Part shown: in pieces, positions 8,836 to 18,039 of the stretch | Layout: each line of letters opens with the position of its first letter | Position numbering within the stretch: position 1 is the first letter of the stretch | Origin: Yersinia kristensenii | GTDB taxonomy: Bacteria > Pseudomonadota > Gammaproteobacteria > Enterobacterales > Enterobacteriaceae | Direction: 5' to 3' | NCBI RefSeq assembly: GCF_900460525.1 | Contig: NZ_UHIY01000001.1 | Location: 4,464,001 to 4,528,000, forward strand | DNA length: 64,000 nt | The notes under the pieces: generated by a model | Told to the model about the DNA's origin: nothing | Databases searched by the model: none | What the model saw: only the letters and a program-made list of their open reading frames with translations | Program-made: the position numbers and the translations under genes

Positions 8836-10989
8836 GTGTCCCGTACAATAATGTTGATCCCTACCGGCACCAGCGTTGGTTTAACCAGCGTCAGCTTGGG
8901 TGTCATCCGTTCCATGGAACAAAAAGGTGTGCGCCTGAGCGTATTCAAGCCCATTGCGCAACCACGTGCTGGTAACGATGCACCTGACCAAACCACCACT
9001 ATCATTCGCGCGAACTCCAGCATCACTGCTGCTGAGCCGCTGAATATGAACCATGTGGAAACCTTGTTGAGTTCTAACCAGCAAGATGTGTTGATGGAAG
9101 AGATTGTTGCCCGTTACCACGAAAACACCAAAGACGCCGAAGTGGTTCTGGTTGAAGGTTTAGTGCCAACGCGCAAACATCAGTTTGCTAATGCGCTGAA
9201 CTACGAAATCGCCAAAACGCTGAACGCGGAAATCGTGTTTGTAATTGCGCTGGGTAATGATTCACCAGACCAATTGAAAGAGCGTATCGAACTGGCTCGT
9301 TCCAGCTTCGGTGGCAGCAAAAACAAAAACATCACCGGCGTTATCATCAACAAACTGAATGCACCCGTTGATGAGCAAGGCCGTACCCGCCCTGACCTGT
9401 CTGAAATCTTTGATGATTCCACCAAGGCCAGTGTGGCAAGCATCGATCCAAAACAGCTGTTTGCCAATAGCCCGCTGCCGGTTCTGGGTTGCGTGCCATG
9501 GAGCTTCGAGCTGATTGCGACCCGTGCGATTGATATGTGTAATCACCTGAATGCACGCATTATTAACGAAGGCGACATCAGAACCCGCCGCGTTAAATCG
9601 GTGACATTCTGTGCCCGTAGTATCCCGCACATGCTGGAACACTTCCGTCCGGGTTCTCTGCTGGTAACCTCAGCAGACCGCCCAGACGTGTTGGTTTCTG
9701 CTTGTTTGGCGGCGATGAATGGCGTTGAAATCGGTGCCATTCTGCTGACCGGCGGTTACGCAATTGATAAGCCAATCGAAAAACTGTGTGAGCGCGCTTT
9801 TGCAACTGGCCTGCCAGTATTTATGGTTGATACCAACACCTGGCAGACATCCCTGAGCCTGCAAAGCTTCAATCTGGAAGTTCCGGCAGATGACCATGAG
9901 CGTGTTGAGAAGCTGCAAAACTATGTTGCCAGCCATATCAGCAGTGAGTGGATCGACTCTCTGAGCGCCACGTCTGAGCGCTCACGTCGCCTGTCTCCAC
10001 CAGCATTCCGTTATGAGCTGACTGAGTTGGCGCGTAAAGCGGGCAAACGTATCGTGCTGCCAGAAGGCGATGAGCCACGTACCGTTAAAGCGGCGGCTAT
10101 CTGTGCTGAGCGCGGCATTGCGACTTGCGTGCTACTGGGTAATCCAGAAGAGATTCAACGTGTTGCTGCGGCTCAAGGTGTTGAGCTAGGTAAAGGCGTT
10201 GAAATTATCGACCCGGTTGCTGTGCGTGAGCTGTATGTTCCACGTCTGGTGGAGCTGCGTAAGAGCAAGGGCATGACCGAAGTGGTCGCTCGTGAACAAC
10301 TGGAAGACAACGTGGTTCTCGGCACCCTGATGCTAGAGAAAGGCGAAGTTGACGGTCTGGTGTCTGGTGCGGTTCATACCACCGCGAACACCATCCGCCC
10401 ACCATTACAGTTGATCAAAACCGCCCCAGGCAGTTCGCTGGTGTCTTCCGTGTTCTTCATGCTGCTGCCTGACCAAGTTCTGGTTTACGGTGACTGTGCG
10501 ATTAACCCAGATCCAACGGCTGAGCAATTGTCAGAAATTGCTATCCAATCAGCTGATTCTGCGGCGGCATTCGGTATCGAACCGCGTGTGGCGATGATCT
10601 CTTACTCCACCGGTAACTCAGGTGCAGGCAGCGATGTAGAAAAAGTTCGCGAAGCAACCCGTTTGGCACAGGAAAAACGCCCAGATTTGATCATCGATGG
10701 CCCGTTGCAGTATGACGCGGCAATCATGGCTGATGTGGCTAAATCCAAAGCGCCGAACTCACCGGTTGCAGGTAAAGCGACGGTGTTCATCTTCCCAGAC
10801 CTGAACACCGGTAACACCACCTATAAAGCGGTACAACGTTCTGCCGACCTGATCTCTATCGGGCCGATGCTGCAAGGCATGCGCAAGCCAGTTAACGACT
10901 TGTCCCGTGGTGCGCTGGTAGACGATATCGTCTATACCGTGGCATTGACCGCCATTCAATCAGCTCAGGCTGACGCGAGCGCCTCTTAA
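8836..10989 (+). CDS. pta: Phosphate acetyltransferase Pta
   Basis: Converts acetyl-CoA plus phosphate to acetyl phosphate plus CoA; with AckA it forms the acetate pathway and sets the acetyl-phosphate pool. The 717-residue product has the long enteric architecture: an N-terminal P-loop-like regulatory domain starting [17 protein letters not shown], a central DRTGG domain (about 215-330, [15 protein letters not shown]) and the catalytic PTA domain (about 390-710, with [16 protein letters not shown] and [19 protein letters not shown]). It starts at GTG after AAAGAGG, as in E. coli. Because two ERIC copies separate it from ackA, an own promoter is plausible. A strong terminator follows. Confidence 0.97.
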   Translation: MSRTIMLIPTGTSVGLTSVSLGVIRSMEQKGVRLSVFKPIAQPRAGNDAPDQTTTIIRANSSITAAEPLNMNHVETLLSSNQQDVLMEEIVARYHENTKDAEVVLVEGLVPTRKHQFANALNYEIAKTLNAEIVFVIALGNDSPDQLKERIELARSSFGGSKNKNITGVIINKLNAPVDEQGRTRPDLSEIFDDSTKASVASIDPKQLFANSPLPVLGCVPWSFELIATRAIDMCNHLNARIINEGDIRTRRVKSVTFCARSIPHMLEHFRPGSLLVTSADRPDVLVSACLAAMNGVEIGAILLTGGYAIDKPIEKLCERAFATGLPVFMVDTNTWQTSLSLQSFNLEVPADDHERVEKLQNYVASHISSEWIDSLSATSERSRRLSPPAFRYELTELARKAGKRIVLPEGDEPRTVKAAAICAERGIATCVLLGNPEEIQRVAAAQGVELGKGVEIIDPVAVRELYVPRLVELRKSKGMTEVVAREQLEDNVVLGTLMLEKGEVDGLVSGAVHTTANTIRPPLQLIKTAPGSSLVSSVFFMLLPDQVLVYGDCAINPDPTAEQLSEIAIQSADSAAAFGIEPRVAMISYSTGNSGAGSDVEKVREATRLAQEKRPDLIIDGPLQYDAAIMADVAKSKAPNSPVAGKATVFIFPDLNTGNTTYKAVQRSADLISIGPMLQGMRKPVNDLSRGALVDDIVYTVALTAIQSAQADASAS

Positions 10990-11013
10990 TCTTCGGGTTA
11001 AGTTGCTCAAAGT

Positions 11014-11040
11014 AAACGCCAGCCTTGTGCTGGCGTTTTT
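11014..11040 (+). terminator. Rho-independent terminator after pta
   Basis: AACGCCAGC-CTT-GTGCTGGCGTTTTT, a GC-rich stem with a T run 25 bases after the pta stop. Confidence 0.9.
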
Positions 11041-11071
11041 GTTGGGTGGCTAAAATACTGGGTTAGCTTTT

Positions 11072-12106
11072 TTAGGTACTTTGCCGCAGTTCAAATTTAT
11101 AGCTAAAACTTTGGCTTACGGGCTCTTGTGCCTCGCCATGTTCGTCATTATCCAGCAAATCAATCAACATCTTACCGGCTTCTTTCCCCATCTTTTTGTA
11201 ATCAATACGCATTGAAGTTAGAGTCGGGTAAGTTTGATCACAGCTGTCAGATCCGTCTAAACACGCCACCGCAATACCACTGGGAATTTTCAAAAGCCGC
11301 CGCTGGCATTCAAATAATACGCCGAGCGCAATATCTTCATGACTGCATATCACCGCATCCAATTCCGGCTGACGCTGGAGTATTTCGGTCAGAGCATAGC
11401 GGCCAAACTGTAAACTGGCCGTTTCGGGCGTGGTGACCGTTTGATCGGCATTTTTATAATGCTCCAGCATCGCCTTGTGCCAACCATTCAATTGCTGGCG
11501 TTGCAGACGGTTATCCATATGCGCGCCGATAAAACCAATATTATGGTAGCCGCGCGCCAATAAATGACGGCTTAATTCATAGGCCGACTCAAAAAAAGCC
11601 GCCTCAAGAGTAATTTGGGCCCCTTTGAAATAAGAACCGACGACGTTGACGGTGGGGATGTTTGCGCGCTCGAGTAATTGATAGGTTTTATCTGCCAGCT
11701 GTGAGCCAAATATCACCACCGCCGCAGGGTTACTTTGCAGCAAGGTCATCAATATTTCAGCTTCTTTGCGCTGGTTATATTCATGACAACCCAGCAATAG
11801 CTGGAACTCATTTTTATTCAGAATCTGTTGCAGCGCCTGCATAAATCGGGAACTGGCTTTATCCGTTAATGACGGAATTAAAACAGCCACAGTATCGCTA
11901 TGACCGGATGCCAATGCCCCAGCGGTACGGTTAGGAATATAGCCAAGAGTTTCAACCGCTTGTTCTATTTTTTCACGTAATTTATCTGAAACCTGCTCCG
12001 GCGTTCGCAGCGCTCTGGAAACAGTCATCGACCCCACCCCGGCGTAATTCGCCACATCGGATAGAGTGACCCGCCCGGTATTACGGCGCTTGCGCGTTTT
12101 TTCCAT
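11072..12106 (-). CDS. LacI-family transcriptional regulator (GntR/IdnR-like)
   Basis: A 344-residue repressor: an N-terminal LacI helix-turn-helix (VTLSDVANYAGVGSMTVSRA, about residues 11-30) with the hinge segment IPNRTAGALASG, then a periplasmic-binding-protein-like ligand domain. The HTH resembles gluconate-type GntR. It is divergent from the ascorbate-family PTS operon and almost certainly controls it through the AGCGCT-centred palindromes between the two. The ATG after GGCAGGAAATCAGC is chosen; a longer frame upstream lacks the conserved start. The inducer is unknown; proximity suggests the phosphorylated PTS sugar. It is not UlaR, which is a DeoR-type protein. Confidence 0.88.
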   Translation of the reverse strand: MEKTRKRRNTGRVTLSDVANYAGVGSMTVSRALRTPEQVSDKLREKIEQAVETLGYIPNRTAGALASGHSDTVAVLIPSLTDKASSRFMQALQQILNKNEFQLLLGCHEYNQRKEAEILMTLLQSNPAAVVIFGSQLADKTYQLLERANIPTVNVVGSYFKGAQITLEAAFFESAYELSRHLLARGYHNIGFIGAHMDNRLQRQQLNGWHKAMLEHYKNADQTVTTPETASLQFGRYALTEILQRQPELDAVICSHEDIALGVLFECQRRLLKIPSGIAVACLDGSDSCDQTYPTLTSMRIDYKKMGKEAGKMLIDLLDNDEHGEAQEPVSQSFSYKFELRQST

Positions 12107-12226
12107 GCTGATTTCCTGCCTAATTAAAATTCTTGCCTGAGTAAAACCTTCCCACACTGGCCCTCGACAATACATTGCATTGTATATGGCTTATTTAGAG
12201 ATAGCCAAAGCCCATGGTGTGACAAA

Positions 12227-12274
12227 TGATAGCGCTATCACAAATTTTGATAGCGCTATCAGGTAGCGCTATCA
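12227..12274. promoter_or_regulatory. Triple LacI-type operator
   Basis: TGATAGCGCTATCA occurs as a perfect 14-base palindrome at 12227-12240 and again at 12248-12261; a third partial copy (GGTAGCGCTATCA) abuts at 12262-12274. Spacing of the two perfect copies is 21 bases, two helical turns. Position between the divergent repressor and PTS genes makes these the likely operators. Confidence 0.82.
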
Positions 12275-12276
12275 AA

Positions 12277-12292
12277 TGAGATATTCATCACA
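12277..12292. promoter_or_regulatory. CRP-like site upstream of PTS operon
   Basis: TGAGA-TATTCA-TCACA matches the CRP consensus TGTGA-N6-TCACA with one mismatch, 60 bases before the EIIA start. A site of this sort fits a catabolite-controlled PTS operon. Confidence 0.5.
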
Positions 12293-12351
12293 TTAATGAC
12301 GACGATAAATATCTACTCTCACGTTAACAGTCATCGGGAGTCATATATATC

Positions 12352-12795
12352 ATGTTAAAAACACTGTTAACGCCAGACGTCATTCAGGTGGTCAGTCAGG
12401 CCAAAGATTGGCGTGATGCCATCGCGATTTCATGCCAACCATTGATTGATAATGGTTCCATTGAAGCTCGTTATGTCGAGGCAATTTATCGCTCCCATGA
12501 GGCCATTGGCCCTTATTACGTGGTTGGGCCGGGGATTGCCATGCCACATGCCCGCCCGGAAGAAGGGGCGAATAAACTCTCTCTGGCCTTAACCGTCATC
12601 ACCGAGGGCGTCACTTTCAATGCTGAAGGGAACGATCCGGTAAAACTGCTCATAGTGTTAGCGGCGACAGACAGTACTAGCCACATTGAGGCTATTTCTC
12701 AACTCGCTCAGTTGTTCGATAACGATAACGATGTACAAGCCTTACTTAATGCCAAAACGCAGCAGGATATTTTGTCCGTAATTGCGCGTTATTAA
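12352..12795 (+). CDS. PTS EIIA component, ascorbate/mannitol-type
   Basis: A 147-residue phosphocarrier of the fructose/mannitol EIIA fold, closest in look to UlaC (SgaA)-like proteins. It takes phosphate from HPr on a histidine, expected at His66 in GIAMPHARPEEG, and passes it to the EIIB encoded next. It is cytoplasmic and single-domain. First gene of a three-gene operon; ribosome binding site GGGAG about ten bases before the ATG. No catabolic enzyme follows the operon, so the substrate cannot be deduced from neighbours. The ulaC assignment would need phylogeny; the family call is solid. Confidence 0.85.
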   Translation: MLKTLLTPDVIQVVSQAKDWRDAIAISCQPLIDNGSIEARYVEAIYRSHEAIGPYYVVGPGIAMPHARPEEGANKLSLALTVITEGVTFNAEGNDPVKLLIVLAATDSTSHIEAISQLAQLFDNDNDVQALLNAKTQQDILSVIARY

Positions 12796-12837
12796 TCTCA
12801 GTATTAAGTTCGGATAATAATTTTAAGGGGAAAGAAA

Positions 12838-13125
12838 ATGAAAATTACAGTGGTTTGCGGTAACGGTTTAGGCACCAGCCTAATGATGGAAATCAGCATC
12901 AAAAATATTCTGAAAGAATTGGCGGTCACGGCAGAAGTGGATCATGTCGATTTGGGTTCCGCCAAAGGGACACCCAGTGACATTTTCATCGGTACCAAAG
13001 ATATTGCCGAACAATTAGTGGCTCAAGCCGTGGGCGGCAAAATTGTAGCGTTGGATAACATGATCGACAAAAAAGCCATGAAAGAGCGTTTGTCTGTGGC
13101 ATTAACCGAATTAGGCGCTTTATAA
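12838..13125 (+). CDS. PTS EIIB component, ascorbate (Ula/Sga) family
   Basis: A 95-residue protein with the phosphorylated cysteine at residue 7 in VVCGNGLGTSLMM, the hallmark of EIIB of the ascorbate-galactitol superfamily. It receives phosphate from EIIA and phosphorylates the sugar carried by EIIC. The size is typical (UlaB about 101). It follows EIIA by 42 bases with AAGGGGAAAGAAA as ribosome binding site and precedes EIIC by 12 bases, consistent with one transcript. Confidence 0.88.
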   Translation: MKITVVCGNGLGTSLMMEISIKNILKELAVTAEVDHVDLGSAKGTPSDIFIGTKDIAEQLVAQAVGGKIVALDNMIDKKAMKERLSVALTELGAL

Positions 13126-13137
13126 GCGGGGGCTGGC

Positions 13138-14394
13138 ATGGATTTCTTTCGTTTCTTAATGAGTGATGTGCTTTCCGAACCGGCAGTGCTGGTCGGTCTG
13201 ATTGCTTTGATCGGCCTGATTGCACAGAAAAAACCAGTTACGGAGTGCATTAAAGGCACCGTAAAAACCATTATGGGTTTTGTGATTTTAGGTGCGGGCG
13301 CAGGTTTGGTAGTGTCATCTCTGGGTGATTTCGCCAACATCTTCCAACATGCATTCGGTATTCAGGGCGTGGTGCCAAATAACGAAGCCATTGTGTCTGT
13401 AGCGCAAAAGAGCTTCGGTAAAGAAATGGCGATGATTATGTTCTTCGCTATGGTTATCAATATCCTGATTGCTCGCTTTACGCCGTGGAAATTTATCTTC
13501 CTGACTGGTCACCACACGTTGTTTATGTCGATGATGGTAGCAGTGATCCTGGCTACTGCTGGCATTAGTGGTGTGACTCTGATTGTTATCGGCTCCCTGG
13601 TCGTGGGGGTTGCGATGGTGTTCTTCCCAGCCATTGCCCACCCTTATATGAAGAAAGTCACAGGTTCAGATGACGTGGCAATTGGTCACTTCTCTACCCT
13701 GTCTTATGTCTTAGCGGGTTTTATCGGCAGTAAATTTGGTAATAAAGAACATTCGACTGAAGACATGAATGTGCCGAAAAGTCTGCTGTTCTTGCGCGAT
13801 ACGCCAGTCGCTATCTCCTTTACTATGTGTATCATTTTCGTCGTAACCTGCTTATTTGCTGGGCCGGAAGTGGTGAAAAGCCTGAGTGGCGGTAAAAACT
13901 GGTTCATGTTCTCACTGATGCAATCCATTACTTTCGCCGCAGGTGTATACATCATCTTGCAAGGTGTGCGTATGGTTATTGCTGAAATCGTACCGGCTTT
14001 CAAAGGGATTTCCGACAAACTCGTGCCCAATGCTAAACCTGCACTGGATTGCCCGGTAGTGTTCCCTTACGCACCAAATGCGGTATTGGTTGGCTTCCTG
14101 AGCAGCTTTGCCGCTGGTCTTATCGGTATGTTCGCCCTGTACTTGATGAACATGACAGTGATTATTCCCGGTGTTGTGCCGCACTTCTTCGTCGGCGCTG
14201 CCGCAGGGGTGTTTGGTAATGCTACAGGTGGGCGTCGTGGTGCTATTCTTGGTGCCTTTGCTCAAGGCTTGTTAATTACCTTCCTGCCAGTATTCCTGCT
14301 GCCAGTATTAGGTGATATCGGGTTCGCTAACACCACGTTCAGTGATGCTGACTTCGGTGCGCTGGGTATTTTGCTGGGTATTATCGTTCGTTAA
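13138..14394 (+). CDS. PTS EIIC permease, ascorbate (UlaA/SgaT) family
   Basis: A 418-residue integral membrane permease with about ten hydrophobic segments. Landmarks of the UlaA fold are GFVILGAGAGLVVSSL near residue 45, INILIARFTPWKFIFLTGHH near 120, the cytoplasmic KKVTGSDDVAIGHFSTLSY and, near the end, VGAAAGVFGNATGGRRGAILG. It moves the sugar through the membrane for phosphorylation by EIIB. E. coli UlaA is about 465 residues, so this is a shorter member. Ascorbate is only the family label: no lactonase, decarboxylase or epimerase genes sit here. The start ATG overlaps a GGGGGCTGGC ribosome binding region. Confidence 0.88.
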   Translation: MDFFRFLMSDVLSEPAVLVGLIALIGLIAQKKPVTECIKGTVKTIMGFVILGAGAGLVVSSLGDFANIFQHAFGIQGVVPNNEAIVSVAQKSFGKEMAMIMFFAMVINILIARFTPWKFIFLTGHHTLFMSMMVAVILATAGISGVTLIVIGSLVVGVAMVFFPAIAHPYMKKVTGSDDVAIGHFSTLSYVLAGFIGSKFGNKEHSTEDMNVPKSLLFLRDTPVAISFTMCIIFVVTCLFAGPEVVKSLSGGKNWFMFSLMQSITFAAGVYIILQGVRMVIAEIVPAFKGISDKLVPNAKPALDCPVVFPYAPNAVLVGFLSSFAAGLIGMFALYLMNMTVIIPGVVPHFFVGAAAGVFGNATGGRRGAILGAFAQGLLITFLPVFLLPVLGDIGFANTTFSDADFGALGILLGIIVR

Positions 14395-14431
14395 TGATTG
14401 TCCGATAAACAGTGAGATAAGCACCATAAAT

Positions 14432-14459
14432 ACGAAAGCCCCTGAAAAGGGGCTTTCGT
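14432..14459. terminator. Bidirectional terminator between EIIC and yfcD
   Basis: ACGAAAGCCCC-TGAA-GGGGCTTTCGT: perfect stem between two convergent genes. Confidence 0.85.
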
Positions 14460-14473
14460 ATGACTAAGCAAAA

Positions 14474-15022
14474 TTAATCTTCGCGCGGGGTAATTTTACC
14501 GTAATCTTGTTCATTATTACGGGTTAACCACAGAGATAAGGCTTTCAGAGAATCCGGCGTGAACTCGTCGCAACGTGCAGTGATTTCTTCTGGCTGCATC
14601 CAACGGACTTCATCTATTTCTTCCGCCTGCAATGCGAATGGGCCATGGGAAACACAGCTGAATAAGGCCCCCCACACGCGGCAGCACTCTTCTTCAAAGT
14701 AGAACTGACCATGCTCAGCAAAAGGCACTCCTGCAATCCCTAACTCCTCTTCCGCCTCGCGCCGGGCTGATTCAAGGTAGTTTTCACCACTTTGCACCAC
14801 GCCACCCGCCGTCGCATCCAGTTTTCCGGGATAGAAATCTTTGCTCTCAGTACGGCGTTGTACCAGTATTTTTCCCATTCCGTCGTGCACCACAATATAG
14901 GTAGCACGGTGGCGTAGTCGTTGAGCTCTCATTTGTTGACGACTGGATTGAGCAATGACTTCATTTTGCTCATCAACAATATCAACCCACTCGATGACTG
15001 CTGCTGGATTTTGCTCCACCAT
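14474..15022 (-). CDS. yfcD: Nudix hydrolase YfcD
   Basis: A 182-residue Nudix-family hydrolase orthologous to E. coli YfcD. The Nudix box spans [28 protein letters not shown] residues (Gly...Glu-Ala-Arg...REAEEELG, about residues 70-92), which binds Mg2+ and cleaves a nucleoside diphosphate linked to X. It is related in fold to isopentenyl-diphosphate isomerase, but the true substrate is unknown. I start at the internal ATG encoding [12 protein letters not shown], which matches the E. coli length; a longer frame adds 17 residues. Transcribed in the same direction as yfcE, 71 bases downstream. Confidence 0.9.
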   Translation of the reverse strand: MVEQNPAAVIEWVDIVDEQNEVIAQSSRQQMRAQRLRHRATYIVVHDGMGKILVQRRTESKDFYPGKLDATAGGVVQSGENYLESARREAEEELGIAGVPFAEHGQFYFEEECCRVWGALFSCVSHGPFALQAEEIDEVRWMQPEEITARCDEFTPDSLKALSLWLTRNNEQDYGKITPRED

Positions 15023-15093
15023 CCTCTGAAACCTTCTATCTGGGCGCGGTGATACGCGCGCAATTGTTAACAAAGAGTTTTCAACTCATTATA

Positions 15094-15648
15094 TTATATG
15101 GTTTTTAGTGCCAACTGGGTGACTGGCTCATCATTTTGTAGGGTCAGAACCTGTAAAACCCCCTCATCCAGCATGCCATAACTCGCTGGATATCCCCCTT
15201 TCGGGATACTAACTGAGCCGGGATTAAAGCATATGACGTCATCTTGCCATTCTGCCTGTGGTAGATGTGTATGACCATAGACTAAGACATCCCCCTTACG
15301 CAATGGAGGAAGCGCCCCCGGATGATAAAGGTGACCATGCGTCAAAAATAAACGTGTTTCTGGCATTATAATCTGCTGCCAACTGGACATAATAGGAAAT
15401 TGCAATAGCATTTGATCGACTTCACTGTCGCAATTACCGCGCACAGCAATAATCTTGTTTTTATAGGGATTAAGACATTCTGCAACCGCGGCGGGTTGAT
15501 AACCCGTAGGTAACGCATTCCGGGGCCCATGGTTGAGTAAATCCCCCAATAACACCAGCCATTGCGCTTCACTCCGATCAAATATCTCCAGAACTTTTTC
15601 AGTGGCCGATAGCGACCCATGCAGATCAGAAGCAAACATTAACTTCAT
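15094..15648 (-). CDS. yfcE: Metallophosphodiesterase YfcE
   Basis: A 184-residue calcineurin-like phosphoesterase. Metal ligands are visible in order: ASDLHGS (D, H), LGDLLNHGP (D), GNCDSEVD (N), THGHLY and GHTHLPQ (H residues), the standard di-metal site. E. coli YfcE is a Mn-dependent phosphodiesterase acting on artificial substrates; its natural role is unknown. The start is placed at the ATG encoding MKLMFASD, which matches the family and has AGAGAAGA upstream. It forms a pair with yfcD as in E. coli. Confidence 0.92.
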   Translation of the reverse strand: MKLMFASDLHGSLSATEKVLEIFDRSEAQWLVLLGDLLNHGPRNALPTGYQPAAVAECLNPYKNKIIAVRGNCDSEVDQMLLQFPIMSSWQQIIMPETRLFLTHGHLYHPGALPPLRKGDVLVYGHTHLPQAEWQDDVICFNPGSVSIPKGGYPASYGMLDEGVLQVLTLQNDEPVTQLALKTI

Positions 15649-15896
15649 GATATCGTCTTCTCTTAGGTCTACTCTCAGTAAATCAGGTGGCACCGACCAC
15701 CGATATACATAGTGAGAACTGAATAAGGCTTCATTCTATCATCCAATCAGTCAGATTAATCCGAGAAAAGCCACGATCCACCATAAGAAAATTTTATCGT
15801 AAAAAACTTTTATCGTAAAAAACTGTTATTGTAAAAAACAATGCCAACATGAAAGAGTACTGTCAGCGTTGTATGGGATCAAAAGGGGGAAGATCG

Positions 15897-16589
15897 TTAT
15901 AGAGAAGGCGGCGATACCAACTCATCCAGCGTCAGCTGATTGAATAAGTACCCCTGCATTGCATCAATATTACTGCCTTTGAGTTGCTCCGCTTCATCCT
16001 CATTTTCTACGCCAACCACAATCACCCCGAGACAATATTTCTTAATATTATTGATCAAAATCGGGAAAGTATGTTTGTTGTGCTGCCAGAAGAAATGCTT
16101 ATCAATTTTCACATATTCGAAAATATTAGCAGTCACTGCATTTAAGGTGCACCCTCCGCTACCCAGGTCATCCAGCCATAGTGGATATCGCTCAGCCAAA
16201 TCGCGTAACAGTGGATTATTCATTCCATCAGATAAATTGGAGAATGTCTCCATAATTTCCAGTCGCAGAAAAGGCAGTTCATCAAGCATCCGGCGAGTCG
16301 GCTCATCAGCAACAATCACACTCGCTAAGTCAAAATCGATATTAATTGAAAGCAGGACATTATGCGTGATAAACCACTCGCTATAAGCTTTCACAGCACC
16401 TAGTTGATCCTGGAATAAGTCGGTCTTTCCATTGATATCCAATTTATTAATAAAATTTTCAACATCGATGGGTAAATCTACCGATTTGGCTGAAAATCGG
16501 CTTAATAGCTCGACTGCTAATAAGCTACCGTCTTGCTTATATATAGGTTCACATACATAAGAACAATTAACTTCAATGTTTAGCTTCAT
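15897..16589 (-). CDS. Stand-alone EAL-domain protein (putative c-di-GMP phosphodiesterase)
   Basis: A 230-residue single-domain EAL protein without membrane segments or a sensory domain. The signature is ELL (in AVELLSRF) rather than EAL, but other catalytic positions are present: Asn in LSINIDF, Glu in LEIMET, the Asp pair in LDDLGSGG, Lys in VKIDKHFF, Glu in VGVENEDEA and Gln in MQGYLF. It may therefore hydrolyse c-di-GMP, unlike the degenerate anti-FlhDC protein YdiV, which it matches in size. The ATG after CAGGTGCGC is used. It occupies the yfcE-yfcH junction, where E. coli carries other genes, so it is an accessory insertion. Confidence 0.8.
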   Translation of the reverse strand: MKLNIEVNCSYVCEPIYKQDGSLLAVELLSRFSAKSVDLPIDVENFINKLDINGKTDLFQDQLGAVKAYSEWFITHNVLLSINIDFDLASVIVADEPTRRMLDELPFLRLEIMETFSNLSDGMNNPLLRDLAERYPLWLDDLGSGGCTLNAVTANIFEYVKIDKHFFWQHNKHTFPILINNIKKYCLGVIVVGVENEDEAEQLKGSNIDAMQGYLFNQLTLDELVSPPSL

Positions 16590-16595
16590 GCGCAC

Positions 16596-17082
16596 CTGAA
16601 AAGTGTATGGACAATAATAAAGCAGCAGCCTGCCCCTCAGCCGGAGGCTTTATAAGCCACTGGCAGTTTTCATGAAATACTCAAATTTTTTTTATAAAAA
16701 CATTCAATATGACAAGACAAAAGAGACTGATGGCCTCTTTTTCATTCCGATGAGTATATTGACTCTAGCAGAAAATCGCGAACTCAGCCTTAAAGTCACC
16801 GATATGGCTTATAACCATTGTTTGCGGTCAGAAGCCATAAAGCGCATAACGCCGATGGCTTGACAGCTAACCTGGTAATAACTGTATTTATCGGATCGAT
16901 TGGGGAATTTATTTAGTTATTATTTTTTATTTTGTTAAAAATTTCACTCAAGGTGTGCTCAGTGTCGTAGGAGAAGAGTGCGAGATAACCTATGCTGAAA
17001 AGAAACCAGACTGCCGCTATCCCCAAAGAATTTGGAATTGCAGGTAGGTAACAAGTAAAAAGGGTATAAACGGAGATTAGCT
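16596..17082. other. Intergenic region with partial ERIC end before yfcH
   Basis: There are 487 AT-rich bases between the divergent EAL gene and yfcH. A 63-codon frame (16672-16863) has no family resemblance and no good ribosome binding site. At 17021-17055 lies an isolated left ERIC end (CCCCAAAG...TTGCAGGTAGG), then the yfcH ribosome binding site GGAGATTAGCT. Confidence 0.5.
17021..17055 (+). repeat. Truncated ERIC (left end only)
   Basis: CCCCAAAGAATTTGGAATTGCAGGTAGG resembles the left end of the ERIC copies elsewhere in the window; no central arm or right end follows. Confidence 0.65.
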
Positions 17083-17991
17083 ATGCGTATTTTAATCACT
17101 GGGGCTACAGGGCTCATCGGGCGCAGTCTGACCGCATTTCTTTTGTCGCAAGCTCATCAAATAACAGTGCTAACCCGCGATCCGCAACGAGCAAATAAAG
17201 TGCTTGGCTCACAAGTCACCTGCTGGTCAACGTTAAATGACCAACATGACCTTAATGATTTTGATGCCGTCATTAATCTCGCGGGCGAGCCTATTGCTGA
17301 AAAACGCTGGACGCCACAACAGAAAGAGATTTTGTGTCAAAGCCGTTGGCAGATAACCGAAAGACTGACGACATTAATTAAGGCCAGTAGTCAGCCACCC
17401 GCCGTGTTTATTTCAGGATCTGCGGTCGGATTTTATGGCGATCAGGGGCAAGCAGTGGTCACCGAAGATGAAGCACCACAGAATGAATTTACCCATATGT
17501 TATGTGAACGCTGGGAGAGCCTTGCTCGAGCAGCTGAGAGCGCACACACTCGAGTTTGCCTACTACGAACCGGCATTGTATTAGCCCCTCACGGTGGGGC
17601 GTTAGCTAAAATGGTACCATTATTGCGCCTTGGGTTAGGAGGGCCGATCGGTGATGGCCGTCAATATCTGCCATGGATACATATTGATGACATGGTTCAT
17701 GGTATTTATTATTTACTGACGACCGATGGACTTAATGGCCCATTCAATATGGTTTCCCCTTATCCGGTACATAATGAACAATTTATTGCCACTTTGGCTG
17801 ACGTGCTCGACCGCCCAGCGGTTATTCGCACCCCGGCGACAGCTATTCGCTTATTACTAGGAGAATCTGCAGCGCTGGTATTAGGTGGGCAGCGAGCGAT
17901 ACCTAAACGCTTAGAAGCAGCCGGTTTTGCTTTCCGTTATTTCGAGTTAGAAGATGCCCTGCGTAATGTACTGAATAAACCAATCGCCTAA
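17083..17991 (+). CDS. yfcH: NAD(P)-binding epimerase-family protein YfcH
   Basis: A 302-residue extended short-chain dehydrogenase of the TIGR01777 / YfcH group. The N-terminal Rossmann motif [12 protein letters not shown] binds the dinucleotide, [12 protein letters not shown] carries the active-site tyrosine region, and a DUF1731 tail ([11 protein letters not shown]) ends the protein. Its substrate is not known in any enteric. Collinear with E. coli YfcH (297). The gene points toward hisP and shares a bidirectional terminator with it. Ribosome binding site GGAGATTAGCT. Confidence 0.9.
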   Translation: MRILITGATGLIGRSLTAFLLSQAHQITVLTRDPQRANKVLGSQVTCWSTLNDQHDLNDFDAVINLAGEPIAEKRWTPQQKEILCQSRWQITERLTTLIKASSQPPAVFISGSAVGFYGDQGQAVVTEDEAPQNEFTHMLCERWESLARAAESAHTRVCLLRTGIVLAPHGGALAKMVPLLRLGLGGPIGDGRQYLPWIHIDDMVHGIYYLLTTDGLNGPFNMVSPYPVHNEQFIATLADVLDRPAVIRTPATAIRLLLGESAALVLGGQRAIPKRLEAAGFAFRYFELEDALRNVLNKPIA

Positions 17992-18001
17992 TTGAATTAA
18001 C

Positions 18002-18028
18002 GCGGGATAGATAAAATAACTATCCCGC
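18002..18028. terminator. Bidirectional terminator between yfcH and hisP
   Basis: GCGGGATAG-ATAAAATAA-CTATCCCGC, a perfect nine-base stem between convergent genes. Confidence 0.8.
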
Positions 18029-18039
18029 CTAGCCCTTAC

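Noticed and set aside
12106..14394. Naming the PTS operon ulaABC.
   Set aside because: Regulator type, gene order and lack of catabolic genes differ from the ula system, so only the family is stated.
16672..16863. A 63-codon frame between the EAL gene and yfcH.
   Set aside because: No ribosome binding site or similarity recalled; AT-rich intergenic DNA gives such frames by chance. A small protein cannot be fully excluded.
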